DNA of 64,000 nucleotides from Actinomyces slackii (lineage in GTDB: Bacteria; Actinomycetota; Actinomycetes; Actinomycetales; Actinomycetaceae): assembly GCF_900637295.1 (NCBI RefSeq), contig NZ_LR134363.1:2976001-3040000 (forward strand), in the 5' to 3' direction. The notes beneath the pieces are model-generated. The model had not been told where the DNA came from. It saw nothing but the letters and a program-made list of their open reading frames with translations, and did not search any database. A program made the position numbers and the translations under genes. Below are positions 15,456 through 24,646 of this stretch, in pieces (within the stretch, counting starts at the first letter, position 1; the number at the start of each line of letters is the position of its first letter).

Positions 15456-17158
15456 TGAAGGTCATGGCCCAGATCGCGATGGTGATGAACCTCGACAAGT
15501 GCATCGGCTGCCACACCTGCTCAGTGACCTGCAAGCAGGCGTGGACCAACCGCGAGGGCACCGAGTACATGTGGTTCAACAATGTCGAGACCCGCCCGGG
15601 CGTGGGCTACCCGCGCGCCTGGGAGGACCAGGGCACGTGGCGCGGGGGCTGGGAGCGCACGGCCTCGGGCCGGCTGCGCCCGCGCTCGGGGGGCCGGCTG
15701 CGCCGCCTGGCCACCATCTTCGCCAACCCGGAGATGCCCACGGTCGAGGACTACTACGAGCCCTGGACCTACGAGTACGACCGGCTGCTGTCAGCCCCCA
15801 AGGACTCCCCCACTATCCCGGTGGCCCGCGCCAAGTCGCAGCTGACCGGGGAGTACATGCCCACCATCGAGTGGGGCCCCAACTGGGATGACGACCTGGG
15901 CGGCTCCATGGAGACCCTCTCGCAGGACCCGGTGCTGGCGGGCATGAGCCACAAGGTGCGCACCGATATCGAGTCGGTCTTCATGTTCTACCTGCCGCGC
16001 ATCTGCGAGCACTGCCTCAACCCCACCTGCGTGGCGGCCTGCCCCAGTGGCGCGATGTACAAGCGCACCGAGGACGGGATCGTCCCGGTGGACCAGGACG
16101 CCTGCCGCGGCTGGCGCATGTGCGTGTCGGCCTGCCCCTACAAAAAGGTCTACTTCAACCACGCCACCGGCAAGGCCGAGAAGTGCACCCTGTGCTACCC
16201 GCGCCTGGAGATCGGCGAGCCCACCGTGTGCTCGGAGACCTGCGTGGGCCGCCTGCGCTACCTGGGCGTCCTCCTCTACGACGCCGACCGCGTCTCCCAG
16301 GCCGCCGCCGTCAAGGACCCCCAGGACCTCTACATGGCGCAGCGCGAGATCCTCCTGGACCCCCACGACCCCGAGGTCGTGGCCGCGGCCCGCGCCGAGG
16401 GCGTGCCCGCCTCCTGGATCGAGGCCGCCCAGGCCTCCCCCGTCTGGGACCTCATCGACACCTATGAGGTGGCCCTGCCCCTGCACCCGGAGTACCGGAC
16501 CATGCCGATGGTCTGGTACATCCCGCCGTTGTCGCCCATCGTCGATGAGCTGGCCGCCGCCGGCCTGGACGGGGAGGACCACAAGGTCCTGCTGACGGCC
16601 GTCTCGGAGATGCGCATCCCCCTGGAGTACCTGGCGGGCCTGTTCACGGCCGGGGAGACCAACACGGTCGAGCTGGTGCTGCGCCGCCTGGCGGCCATGC
16701 GCTCCCATATGCGCGAGGTGCGCCTGGGGCGCGAGCCCGACCCGTCCATCGCCGCCTCCGTGGGGCTGGACGCCGCCAGGCTGGAGGCCATGTACCGCCT
16801 GCTGGCCATCGCCAAGTACGACGACCGCTACGTCATCCCCACCGCCAAGCCGGAGGTCCCCCGCGGCATGGAGGGCATGGCCGACGACGTCCGCCTCCTC
16901 CTGGGGGACGGCGCCCCGTCCGGCTGCCACCCCGATGTCGCCTCCTTCCACGGCCAGAGCGGATCCGCCCCCGTGGCCCTGCCCCTGCCGACGGTGCGCC
17001 GCGAGCCGGTGCCGGCCGCCGGCCCGGGGATGCCGCTGGTGGGACTGCCCGAGCCCATCGCCCACTCCGACACCGTGCCCATGGGGATCCCCGTGGGCCG
17101 GGCGGGGGACGCCGTCAAGGTCTCGGGCGCATCGGCCCCACGCACCCGGGAGCCCTGA
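15455..17158 (+). CDS. narH: Respiratory nitrate reductase beta subunit NarH
   Basis: 567 residues. It passes electrons from NarI to NarG through one [3Fe-4S] and three [4Fe-4S] clusters. Cysteine groups are CIGCHTCSVTCK (16-27), CEHCLNPTCVAACP, CRGWRMCVSACP and CTLCYPR. The Trp in the third group is the NarH hallmark for the [3Fe-4S] site. A Pro-rich tail of about 60 residues makes it longer than the E. coli protein. The start at 15455 (TGATG overlap) is supported by AGGAGG at 15439-15444. Confidence 0.97.
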   Translation: MKVMAQIAMVMNLDKCIGCHTCSVTCKQAWTNREGTEYMWFNNVETRPGVGYPRAWEDQGTWRGGWERTASGRLRPRSGGRLRRLATIFANPEMPTVEDYYEPWTYEYDRLLSAPKDSPTIPVARAKSQLTGEYMPTIEWGPNWDDDLGGSMETLSQDPVLAGMSHKVRTDIESVFMFYLPRICEHCLNPTCVAACPSGAMYKRTEDGIVPVDQDACRGWRMCVSACPYKKVYFNHATGKAEKCTLCYPRLEIGEPTVCSETCVGRLRYLGVLLYDADRVSQAAAVKDPQDLYMAQREILLDPHDPEVVAAARAEGVPASWIEAAQASPVWDLIDTYEVALPLHPEYRTMPMVWYIPPLSPIVDELAAAGLDGEDHKVLLTAVSEMRIPLEYLAGLFTAGETNTVELVLRRLAAMRSHMREVRLGREPDPSIAASVGLDAARLEAMYRLLAIAKYDDRYVIPTAKPEVPRGMEGMADDVRLLLGDGAPSGCHPDVASFHGQSGSAPVALPLPTVRREPVPAAGPGMPLVGLPEPIAHSDTVPMGIPVGRAGDAVKVSGASAPRTREP

Positions 17159-17159
17159 G

Positions 17160-17897
17160 ATGGTCTCCTTCATCCGCGCCCCCCGGGTCCTGGAGCCGCC
17201 GGCGCAGGTCGATCTGGAGCCGGCCCAGCGAGCCACCGTGCATATGGCGGCCTCCCTGCTGCTGGACTACCCCGATGAGGGGACGCTGGGCCCGCGCCTG
17301 GACGCCGTCGAGGCTGAGCTGGCGGGGCCGGCGGGGCTGCCCGCCGCGGTGGCCCTGCCCCTGGAGGAGTTCGTGGCCATCGCCCGCGAGCGCGGGGAGC
17401 GGACCATGGCCGAGCACTATGTGGAGACCTTCGATCGTCGTCGGCGCTGCTGCCTGTACCTGACCTACTACGCGGTGGGCGACACCCGCCACCGGGGGGC
17501 GGCCATCCTGGCCTTCAAGCAGGCCCTGGCGGCGGCCGGCTACGAGATGACCAGCGATGAGCTGCCCGACTACCTGCCGGTGGTCCTGGAGCTGTCGGCC
17601 CGCAGCGGCGATGAGGTGGCCGACGCGCTGCTGTCCTCCCACCGGGAGGGCATCGAGGTGCTGCGCTCGGCCCTGGCCGACGCCGACTCCCCCTACGGGC
17701 TGCTGGTCGAGGCGGTCTCCATGACCCTGCCGCGCATCGATGAGGCCACCGCTGAGCGCATCCGGGCCCTGGTGGCGGCCGGCCCGCCCACCGAGACCGT
17801 GGGGGTGACCGACACCCTGCCCTTCCCGACCCTGCCCGCCAAGCACCCAGTCATGCCCGGCATCGGGCAGCCCGCCGTCCAGGAGGTCCCGTCATGA
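17160..17897 (+). CDS. narJ: Nitrate reductase assembly chaperone NarJ
   Basis: 245 residues. It is a cytoplasmic chaperone that helps insert the Mo cofactor and assemble NarGH before membrane attachment. The family core reads LLLDYPDEGTLGPRLDAVE, HYVETFDRRRRCCLYLTYY and DELPDYLPVVLEL. It starts at 17160, directly after the narH stop, and its end overlaps narI by four bases (ATGA), so translation is probably coupled. Confidence 0.95.
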   Translation: MVSFIRAPRVLEPPAQVDLEPAQRATVHMAASLLLDYPDEGTLGPRLDAVEAELAGPAGLPAAVALPLEEFVAIARERGERTMAEHYVETFDRRRRCCLYLTYYAVGDTRHRGAAILAFKQALAAAGYEMTSDELPDYLPVVLELSARSGDEVADALLSSHREGIEVLRSALADADSPYGLLVEAVSMTLPRIDEATAERIRALVAAGPPTETVGVTDTLPFPTLPAKHPVMPGIGQPAVQEVPS

Positions 17898-18682
17898 GCC
17901 CGCTTGAGCAGAACCTGCTGTGGGTCGCCCTGCCCTATGTCTGCCTGTTCCTGCTGGGGGCCGGCATGATCTGGCGGTGGCGCTCCGACCAGTTCGGGTG
18001 GACGTCCCGCTCCTCGCAGTGGTACGAGTCGCGCCTGCTGCGCGCCTCCTCCCCGGTGTTCCACCTGGGCTTCCTCATGGTGGCCGGAGGGCACGTGGTG
18101 GGGCTCTTAGTCCCCAAATCCTGGACCCAGGCCGTGGGGGTGAGCCAGCACCTGTACCACCTGGGCGCCACCTACCTGGGCACGCTGGCCGCGGTCCTGA
18201 CGATTCTGGGGCTGGTGGGCCTCATCTACCGGCGCGCGGTGGTCAAGTCGGTGCGCCTGGCCACCACCCGCAACGACCTGGTCATGTACTGCTTCCTCAT
18301 CGTGCCGGTGCTGCTGGGGACCATCGCCACGGTGTCCAACCAGCTCTTCGACGCCCACGGCTATGACTACCGCGAGACCATCAGCCCCTGGCTGCGCTCG
18401 GTGCTGACCTTCCAGCCCCAGCCCGAGCTCATGGCCGATGTTCCCCTATCCTTCAAGATGCACGTGGTGGCGGGCCTCCTGCTCCTGGCCATCTGGCCCT
18501 TCACCCGGCTGGTCCATGCCGTCTCCGCGCCGGTGGGCTACGTCTCGCGGCCCTATGTGGTCTACCGCTCCCGGGAGGGGTCGGCCGCCACGGCCCGCAC
18601 CCGCCGCGGCTGGCAGCCGGTCCACACCCAGGGCACCGGCAACCAGGGCAGCAACGACACCGCCCCCTCCCAGGGGGCGTGA
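17894..18682 (+). CDS. narI: Nitrate reductase gamma subunit NarI (cytochrome b)
   Basis: 262 residues with five hydrophobic helices. It is the membrane heme-b subunit that oxidises quinol and feeds NarH. Candidate heme-ligand histidines lie in SPVFHLGFLMVAGGHVVG and in LSFKMHVVAGLLL. The C-terminal 40 residues are polar and Gly/Thr-rich. It ends the narKGHJI operon and is followed by a strong hairpin. Confidence 0.96.
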   Translation: MSPLEQNLLWVALPYVCLFLLGAGMIWRWRSDQFGWTSRSSQWYESRLLRASSPVFHLGFLMVAGGHVVGLLVPKSWTQAVGVSQHLYHLGATYLGTLAAVLTILGLVGLIYRRAVVKSVRLATTRNDLVMYCFLIVPVLLGTIATVSNQLFDAHGYDYRETISPWLRSVLTFQPQPELMADVPLSFKMHVVAGLLLLAIWPFTRLVHAVSAPVGYVSRPYVVYRSREGSAATARTRRGWQPVHTQGTGNQGSNDTAPSQGA

Positions 18683-18733
18683 GGCACAGTCCTTCTCGCT
18701 TCCTCGGTGCATCCGCTACCCCCAACAAGCTCA

Positions 18734-18768
18734 TGGCAGGGCCCGCCCATCCGGGGCGGGCCCTGCCA
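18734..18768 (+). terminator. Terminator-like hairpin after narI
   Basis: A perfect 15-bp stem (TGGCAGGGCCCGCCC with its complement) and a 5-nt loop lie 52 bp after the narI stop. There is no strong U-run, as is common in high-GC actinobacteria. It separates nar from the mod operon. Confidence 0.7.
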
Positions 18769-18911
18769 CGTCTCGTGGCGCATCTCTCATCTATCCTGGC
18801 GGCGGCGCCGTCGACCCATGCACTCCGGCATGACGGAGGACGACGCCCGGGGGGGCCGAGCCGCAGGCGGCGGATCGGCCTCGCAATCGCCACTCATGAA
18901 AGGAACCCGCC

Positions 18912-19787
18912 ATGCGCCTGCCACGACGCACCGCACTGTCAGCCCTCGCCCTCGTCCCCGCCCTGGCTCTGGCCGCCTGCGGCGCGGGCTCCTCATCCCA
19001 GGCCACCGACTCATCCTCCAGCGGCGCGGGCTCAGCCGCGCCGCAGGCGGCCAGCGGCGAGCTCACCGTCTTCGCGGCAGCCTCCCTGCAGGGGGCCTTC
19101 CAGGAGATCGGCGCCGCCGTCGAGAAGGAGAACCCGGATCTGAGCATCACCTTCGACTTCCAGGGATCCCAGGACCTGGTGGCCTCCCTGTCCGGCGGCG
19201 CCCCGGCCGACGTCCTGGCCACCGCCAACGAATCCACGATGAAGGACGCCACCGACCAGTCCCTGGTGGGCCAGAGCACCGAGTTCGCCACCAATGTCCT
19301 GACCCTCATCGTCCCTGAGGGCAACCCCGCGGGCGTCACCGGCCTGGACTCCTCCCTGACGGACGCCAAGCTGGTCATCTGCGCCCCCGAGGTCCCCTGC
19401 GGTGAGGCCACCGCCAAGCTCGCCCAGGCCCTGGGGGTGACCCTCGACCCGGTCTCCGAGGAGCAGAAGGTCACCGACGTGCGCGGGAAGGTCGAGAGCG
19501 GGGAGGCCGACGCCGGCATCGTCTACACCACCGACGCGGCCGCAGCCAAGGGCGTGGAGACGATCTCGATCCCCGACGGCGGCGTCATCAACCACTACCC
19601 GATCGCGCCCACCGCCAAGCCCGCCAACGCCGAGGGCGCGCGGGTCTTCATCGACTACGTCCTGAGCCAGGAGGGCCAGGCCGTCCTGACCGAGCACGGC
19701 TTCGGAGCCCCCGGGGCCTCAGCCGGCGCCTCAGGCTCGGCGAGCAGCACGCCTGCCGGCACGGCCAGCACCACCAAGGCCGGCTGA
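18912..19787 (+). CDS. modA: Molybdate-binding lipoprotein ModA
   Basis: 291 residues. It is an extracytoplasmic solute-binding protein that delivers molybdate to the ModBC transporter. The signal peptide ends in the lipobox LAAC (Cys23). After a Ser-rich linker the ModA core begins with ELTVFAAASLQGAFQEIG and includes ADVLATANE and ADAGIVYTTDA. The C-terminal 40 residues are Ala/Gly/Ser-rich. AAAGGAA precedes the ATG. It is the first gene of a modA-modBC-moeB operon beside the nitrate reductase operon. Confidence 0.96.
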   Translation: MRLPRRTALSALALVPALALAACGAGSSSQATDSSSSGAGSAAPQAASGELTVFAAASLQGAFQEIGAAVEKENPDLSITFDFQGSQDLVASLSGGAPADVLATANESTMKDATDQSLVGQSTEFATNVLTLIVPEGNPAGVTGLDSSLTDAKLVICAPEVPCGEATAKLAQALGVTLDPVSEEQKVTDVRGKVESGEADAGIVYTTDAAAAKGVETISIPDGGVINHYPIAPTAKPANAEGARVFIDYVLSQEGQAVLTEHGFGAPGASAGASGSASSTPAGTASTTKAG

Positions 19788-19792
19788 CCGCG

Positions 19793-19823
19793 GGGCCGGC
19801 AGGAGGCCTCCTCCTGCCGGCCC
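19793..19823 (+). terminator. Intercistronic hairpin modA-modBC
   Basis: A perfect 14-bp stem (GGGCCGGCAGGAGG with its complement) and a 3-nt loop start 6 bp after the modA stop and end 21 bp before modBC. It is a likely partial terminator or mRNA stabiliser that would give more binding protein than transporter. Confidence 0.65.
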
Positions 19824-19844
19824 TACCGCAGCGCACCAGCTCCC

Positions 19845-21965
19845 ATGCTCTTGTCACCGTTGTCATCCACGTCATCCGCCGGCGCGCAACGGCCCGCGGG
19901 CGCCCGCCTCAGGCGCTCACGGGCGGTGCGCGCGCCCCTGCCCGCAGCCGTCGTCCTCCTGGCGGCGCTGGGGGCCTGTGCCATCGTCCTGCCCCTGGTG
20001 GGCATGGGGACGCGTGTGGCCTGGCCGCAGCTCCCCCAGCTCCTGGCCTCTCCGAGCGCCCAGCAGGCCCTGTGGCTCTCGGTGCGCACCTGCCTGGCCG
20101 CCACCGTGATCAGCGTGGCCCTGGGGGTGCCGCTCGCCCTGCTCCTGGCGCGCTCCTGGCCGGGGGTGCGGATCGCCCGGATCCTGGCGGTCCTGCCCAT
20201 GACCATGCCTCCGGTGGTGGCCGGCATCGCCCTGCTGGCCACCCTGGGCCGGCGCGGCCTGCTGGGCGCCCACCTGGACGCCTGGGGAATGACCATCGCT
20301 TTCTCCACGACCGCCGTTATCGTCGCCCAGGTCTTCGTGGCCATGCCCTACCTGGTGGTCACGCTGGAGGCGGCGCTGCGCAGCCGCGACACCCGCTCCG
20401 AGGACATCGCCCGCACCCTGGGCGCCGGGCCGTGGCGGGTGCTGCTGCGCATCACCCTGCCCCTGGTGGCCCCGGCACTGGCGCGCGGCACCGCCCTGGC
20501 CCTGGGGCGGGCCCTGGGTGAGTTCGGGGCCACCATCGCTTTCGCCGGCTCCAGGCAGGGGGTGACTCGCACGATGCCGCTGGCGATCTACTTGGAGCGG
20601 GAGTCGGACACCCCCACCGCCCTGGCCCTGGCGGTGGTGCTCATCGGCCTGTCCTTCCTGGTGGTGGGGGCCACCACGGTGCGCTGGGACCGGCTGGTGG
20701 CGACGCCCCGGGCCGACGGCGCCGCAGGCCCGCCCGCTCCCGGCGCGCCCGAGCCGGACCCGGATCCCGTTGGTCCCATGGACCATCCGGAGAGTCAACG
20801 GGGGCCCGCGGCCGCGGGCAGGGGGCGGGACCTGGAGGTCTCCTTCTCCAACCGGGAGCGCGGGATCGCCATCGACCTGACGGTGGCCGCAGGATGCACG
20901 ACGGCGCTGATCGGCCCCAACGGCTCGGGCAAGTCCACGGTGTGCGCCGTGGTCGCCGGACTGCTCGATGCCGCGGGCGGCAGCGTGAGACTGGGCGGCC
21001 GGGTCCTGGACGGCCCCGGGGCCTTCGTGCCCGCGGGCCGGCGCGACGTGGCGCTGCTCGCCCAGAGCCCCGGAGTGTTCACCCACATGTCGGTCCTGGA
21101 GAACGTCGCCTTCGGGCCGCGCTGCCAGGGCCTGGGCAGGGCGCGGGCCCGCCGTCGCGCCCGCGCCGAGCTGGAGGCCGTGGGCGCCGGGCATCTGGCC
21201 GAGCGCCCCGGATCGGAGCTCTCCGGTGGGCAGGCGGCCCGCGTGGCCCTGGCCCGCGCGCTGGCGACCGGCCCGGCGGCACTGGTGCTCGATGAGCCCA
21301 TGGCGGCCCTGGATGTGGGCGCCCGGCAGGAGGTGCGCGCCCTCATCGCCCGCCGGGCCCGCGACCGGGGGCTGACCGCGGTGCTGGTCACCCACGACGT
21401 CCTCGACGTGGCCGCCCTGGCAGACGACATCGTCGTCCTGGAGCATGGGCGGGTGGTCGAGCGGGGCCCGGCCGCACACGTGCTGACCGCCCCGGCCACG
21501 GACTTCACCGCGCGCCTGACCGGCACCACCGTCCTGTCGGGCCGCCTGGCCGGCTCCCGGCAGGCCCCAGCCCTGGAACTGGCCCCGGGGATGCTCCTGC
21601 ATGGCCGCCCCCAGGATGAGGAGCAGACGGCGGAAATGGAGGCCGGGGGCCCGGGAGTGGCCCTCGTGCCGCCCGACGCCGTGGCCCTCTACCACCGCCC
21701 ACCCACCGGCAGTCCCCGCAACGTCCTGGCCGTCAAGGTGCGGGGCATCGAGCGCGCCGGGGCCCTGGTGGGGGTCGAGCTCGCCCTGGGAGAGCAGTCG
21801 CTGCGGGCCACGATCACCGCGGCAGCGGTAGCCGACCTGGGCGTCAGGGCCGGCCAGCAGCTGTGGGCAGTGGTCAAGGCCGTCGAGGTGCGCATCCTGG
21901 GCCGGCCGGTGCACCAGGATATAGGCATGAGCGAGCATCCGGGAGGGGACCATGACCAGCACTGA
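19845..21965 (+). CDS. modBC: Fused molybdate ABC transporter permease-ATPase ModB-ModC
   Basis: 706 residues in one open frame. Residues 30-280 are the ModB permease, with hydrophobic helices and an EAA-loop motif RTLGAGPWRVLLRITLPL (190-207). Residues 281-325 are a Pro/Gly/Asp linker. Residues 328-560 are the ModC ATPase: Walker A GPNGSGKST (357-365), signature LSGGQ (459-463), Walker B LVLDEP (480-485) and an H-loop THD. Residues 630-690 look like a TOBE molybdate-sensing domain. ModB and ModC are usually separate proteins; here a pair of half-transporters would form from two identical chains. It overlaps moeB by 14 bp. Confidence 0.94.
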   Translation: MLLSPLSSTSSAGAQRPAGARLRRSRAVRAPLPAAVVLLAALGACAIVLPLVGMGTRVAWPQLPQLLASPSAQQALWLSVRTCLAATVISVALGVPLALLLARSWPGVRIARILAVLPMTMPPVVAGIALLATLGRRGLLGAHLDAWGMTIAFSTTAVIVAQVFVAMPYLVVTLEAALRSRDTRSEDIARTLGAGPWRVLLRITLPLVAPALARGTALALGRALGEFGATIAFAGSRQGVTRTMPLAIYLERESDTPTALALAVVLIGLSFLVVGATTVRWDRLVATPRADGAAGPPAPGAPEPDPDPVGPMDHPESQRGPAAAGRGRDLEVSFSNRERGIAIDLTVAAGCTTALIGPNGSGKSTVCAVVAGLLDAAGGSVRLGGRVLDGPGAFVPAGRRDVALLAQSPGVFTHMSVLENVAFGPRCQGLGRARARRRARAELEAVGAGHLAERPGSELSGGQAARVALARALATGPAALVLDEPMAALDVGARQEVRALIARRARDRGLTAVLVTHDVLDVAALADDIVVLEHGRVVERGPAAHVLTAPATDFTARLTGTTVLSGRLAGSRQAPALELAPGMLLHGRPQDEEQTAEMEAGGPGVALVPPDAVALYHRPPTGSPRNVLAVKVRGIERAGALVGVELALGEQSLRATITAAAVADLGVRAGQQLWAVVKAVEVRILGRPVHQDIGMSEHPGGDHDQH

Positions 21966-23286
21966 GCGCATAGCAGGACTGGGCGGCCGGGACAGGCTCG
22001 TATCCGGGGCGGTGCCGGCGGAGTCGGCGGCCCCGATCATCGCCGATAGGCGCCTGGCTCCCCTCAGCCGCCAGGAGCTGGAGCGCTACCACCGCAACGC
22101 CCTGGTCCCCGAGGTCGGGCTGGTGGGCCAGCAGCGCATCCGCGCGGCCCGCATCCTCCTGGTGGGGGCCGGGGGCCTGGGATCGCCGGCGGGCCTCTAC
22201 CTGGCGGCGGCCGGCGTGGGCACCATCGGGATCATCGACGACGACGAGGTGGATCTCAGCAACCTGCAGCGCCAGGTCATCCACACCACGTCCGCGGTGG
22301 GCACGCCCAAGGCAGACTCTGCCGCCACCGCCATCACCGGCCTCAACCCGGGCGTGGAGGTGATCGCCCAGCGCATGCGGGTCACTGGGGACAATGCGCT
22401 GGAGCTCCTGGACGGCTGGGATCTGGTCATCGATGGCACCGACAACTTCCCCACTCGATACCTGCTGGCCGATGCCACCGCGCTGATGGGCATTCCGCTC
22501 ATCCACGGCGCGGTGCTGCGCTCCCATGGCCAGGTGGGGGTCTTCGACGCGCGCCGGGGGCCCTGCTACCGCTGCCTGCACCCCCAGCCGCCGGCGCCGG
22601 GCTCAGTGCCCTCCTGCGCGGAGGCCGGGGTGCTGGGGGTGCTGCCGGGGATCGTCGGCACCATGCAGGCCGCCGAGGCGCTCAAGCTCATCGTGGGCGG
22701 GGGGAGACCGCTCATCGGCAGGATCCAGATGCTCGACGTCTGGGGGGCGCGCATCCAGGAGGTCGCCGTGGCCCGCAACCCGGACTGCCCCCTGTGCGGG
22801 GATCACCCCACCATCACCGCTCTGGTCCCGCACGAGGATGGCTGCCCAGCGCCCGGAACGGCAGCGCGCCCCCACGGCGAGCCCGGCGCCACAGGCCCCG
22901 GCACCGCTGAATCCGCTCAATCCACTGCGACGCCCAACATCCAAGGCCCCACCGCCCCGCCCGCGATGGAATACGACGAGATCAGCCCCGCCGAGCTGGC
23001 AACACTGCTGGCCGGTCCCCACGCCCCGGCGCTGCTCGATGTGCGCGAGGAGGTCGAGGTGGCGCTCGATCCGCTGCCCGGAGCCCGGCACATCCCCCTG
23101 GGCGAGGTCATCCAGCGCGCCGACGAGCTGGATGAGGGGCGGCCCACCGTCGTCGTCTGCGCGGCCGGGGTCCGCTCGCGTCGGGCGATCGAGGCCCTGC
23201 GCGCCGTCGGCTACCGCGGCGAGCTCATCAACCTCGCAGGGGGCATGCGCGCCCTTCACGAGGCGGGCCAGGCGAACCGAGACTGA
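21952..23286 (+). CDS. moeB: MoeB/ThiF-type adenylyltransferase with C-terminal rhodanese domain
   Basis: 444 residues. The E1-like domain adenylates the C-terminal glycine of MoaD. The nucleotide motif GAGGLGS is at 72-78, DDDEVDLSNLQRQ at 97-108, the zinc-binding pairs are CYRC (205-208) and CPLC (279-282), and C222 lies in SCAEAGVLG. After a linker, residues 340-440 form a rhodanese domain with active-site C403 in VVCAAGVRS. This can supply sulfur for the MoaD thiocarboxylate. The start overlaps modBC, placing it in the mod operon. Confidence 0.94.
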   Translation: MTSTERIAGLGGRDRLVSGAVPAESAAPIIADRRLAPLSRQELERYHRNALVPEVGLVGQQRIRAARILLVGAGGLGSPAGLYLAAAGVGTIGIIDDDEVDLSNLQRQVIHTTSAVGTPKADSAATAITGLNPGVEVIAQRMRVTGDNALELLDGWDLVIDGTDNFPTRYLLADATALMGIPLIHGAVLRSHGQVGVFDARRGPCYRCLHPQPPAPGSVPSCAEAGVLGVLPGIVGTMQAAEALKLIVGGGRPLIGRIQMLDVWGARIQEVAVARNPDCPLCGDHPTITALVPHEDGCPAPGTAARPHGEPGATGPGTAESAQSTATPNIQGPTAPPAMEYDEISPAELATLLAGPHAPALLDVREEVEVALDPLPGARHIPLGEVIQRADELDEGRPTVVVCAAGVRSRRAIEALRAVGYRGELINLAGGMRALHEAGQANRD

Positions 23287-23322
23287 GCCGGAGGCGATCC
23301 GGCGGAGGGGCCGGGGCTGAGA

Positions 23323-23350
23323 CCCCTCTCATCGGCACTGATGGGAGGGG
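23323..23350 (+). terminator. Hairpin after moeB
   Basis: An 11-bp stem CCCCTCTCATC/GATGGGAGGGG with one G-T pair and a 6-nt loop, 37 bp after the moeB stop. It is a likely end of the mod-moeB operon. Confidence 0.6.
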
Positions 23351-23520
23351 CGCGGCCCGGGCACGAGCGCCGAGGAGCCGGACCCGCGGCGCGACCCGTC
23401 GAGGCTCAGCGCGTGGAGAACACCGACGCGGAGCGCTGTCGGGGCCTGGGCGGCGGTGCCGCCCGAGCGTAGGCTGGATGCACAGGCACGCATCAACGAA
23501 TCCTGATGAGAGGAAGTCCC

Positions 23521-24582
23521 GTGGCCGCTTCTGCTCCTGCTCTACCCACCACCATGCGCGGCGTCGTCATGCACGGCCCTGGCGATGTGCGCGTCGAGGA
23601 CCGCCAGGTCCCCAGCATCGTGGATCCCGGCGACGCCATCCTCAAGGTCGAGGCCGCCTGCATCTGCGGCTCCGACCTGTGGCCCTACCGGGGCATCGAC
23701 GCCGACTTCCCCGAGGGCGGCCGCCCTATGGGCCACGAGTACGTGGGCACCGTCGTCGAGGTCGGCCGGGATGTCACCAACGTCAGGCCCGGGGACTTCG
23801 TCGTCGGCTCCTTCTGCCTGAGCGACAACACCTGCGAGATCTGCGTGGACGGCTTCCAGTCGCGCTGCGCCAACGGCGGCTTCATGGGCGACACCCAGGC
23901 CCAGTACACGCGCGTGCCCCAGGCCGACGGCACGCTCGTCGTGGTTCCCGGCGGTAAGCCCGAGGATGAGGATGTCATCGCCTCCCTCCTGGCCGCCTCC
24001 GATGTCCTGGGCACCGGCTGGTTCGGCGCGGTGGCCGCCCAGGCGGGCCCCGGCAAGACCATCGCGGTGGTCGGCGACGGCGCCGTGGGGCTGTCGGCCG
24101 TCCTGGCCGCCAAGGCGCTGGGCGCCGAGCAGGTCATCGCCTTCTCCCGGCACGAGGACCGAGCGGCCCTGGCCCGCGAGTTCGGGGCCGACGTCGTCAT
24201 CGCCGAGCGCGGCGAGGAGGGCGCCGCCACAGTGCGCGAGCTCACCGGCGGATACGGCGCCCACGGCGTGGTCGAGGCCGTGGGCAATCAGGTCTCCATG
24301 GAGCAGGCCATCGCCAGCTGCCGACCCGGCGGCCATGTGGGCTATGTGGGGGTCTCCCATGGCGTGAGTCTGGACGGGCAGTCGCTCTTCTTCGCCGAGG
24401 TGAGTCTGCTGGGCGGGCCTGCCCCGGTGCGCCGCTTCCTGCCCGATCTCATCGAGCGGATCCTGGCCGGGGAGATCAATCCCGGCAAGGTCTTCACCTC
24501 CCGCCTGCCCCTGGAGGAGGCCGGAGCAGGCTACCGGGCGATGGATGAGCGCAAGGACATCAAGGTCTTCCTGCGCCCCTGA
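23521..24582 (+). CDS. Zinc-dependent alcohol dehydrogenase family protein
   Basis: 353 residues from GTG 23521, chosen because AGGAAG lies 4 nt upstream; an ATG at 23506 in the same frame is the alternative. It is a medium-chain dehydrogenase/reductase with a catalytic-zinc Cys in ACICGSDLWPYRG and GHEYVGTVVEVG carrying His-Glu. The structural-zinc lobe is reduced (CLSDNTCEICVDGFQSRC). The Rossmann motif is VVGDGAVGLSAV. It converts an alcohol and an aldehyde or ketone using NAD(P); the substrate cannot be told. A TAGGCT -10-like hexamer is at 23470-23475. It stands alone and converges on the GNAT gene. Confidence 0.88.
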   Translation: MAASAPALPTTMRGVVMHGPGDVRVEDRQVPSIVDPGDAILKVEAACICGSDLWPYRGIDADFPEGGRPMGHEYVGTVVEVGRDVTNVRPGDFVVGSFCLSDNTCEICVDGFQSRCANGGFMGDTQAQYTRVPQADGTLVVVPGGKPEDEDVIASLLAASDVLGTGWFGAVAAQAGPGKTIAVVGDGAVGLSAVLAAKALGAEQVIAFSRHEDRAALAREFGADVVIAERGEEGAATVRELTGGYGAHGVVEAVGNQVSMEQAIASCRPGGHVGYVGVSHGVSLDGQSLFFAEVSLLGGPAPVRRFLPDLIERILAGEINPGKVFTSRLPLEEAGAGYRAMDERKDIKVFLRP

Positions 24583-24646
24583 TCAACTGTCGCGTGGACG
24601 TGCTCCCTAATCTCCTGGGAACCGTGTCCTTGTTCTCCGCTCTCGG

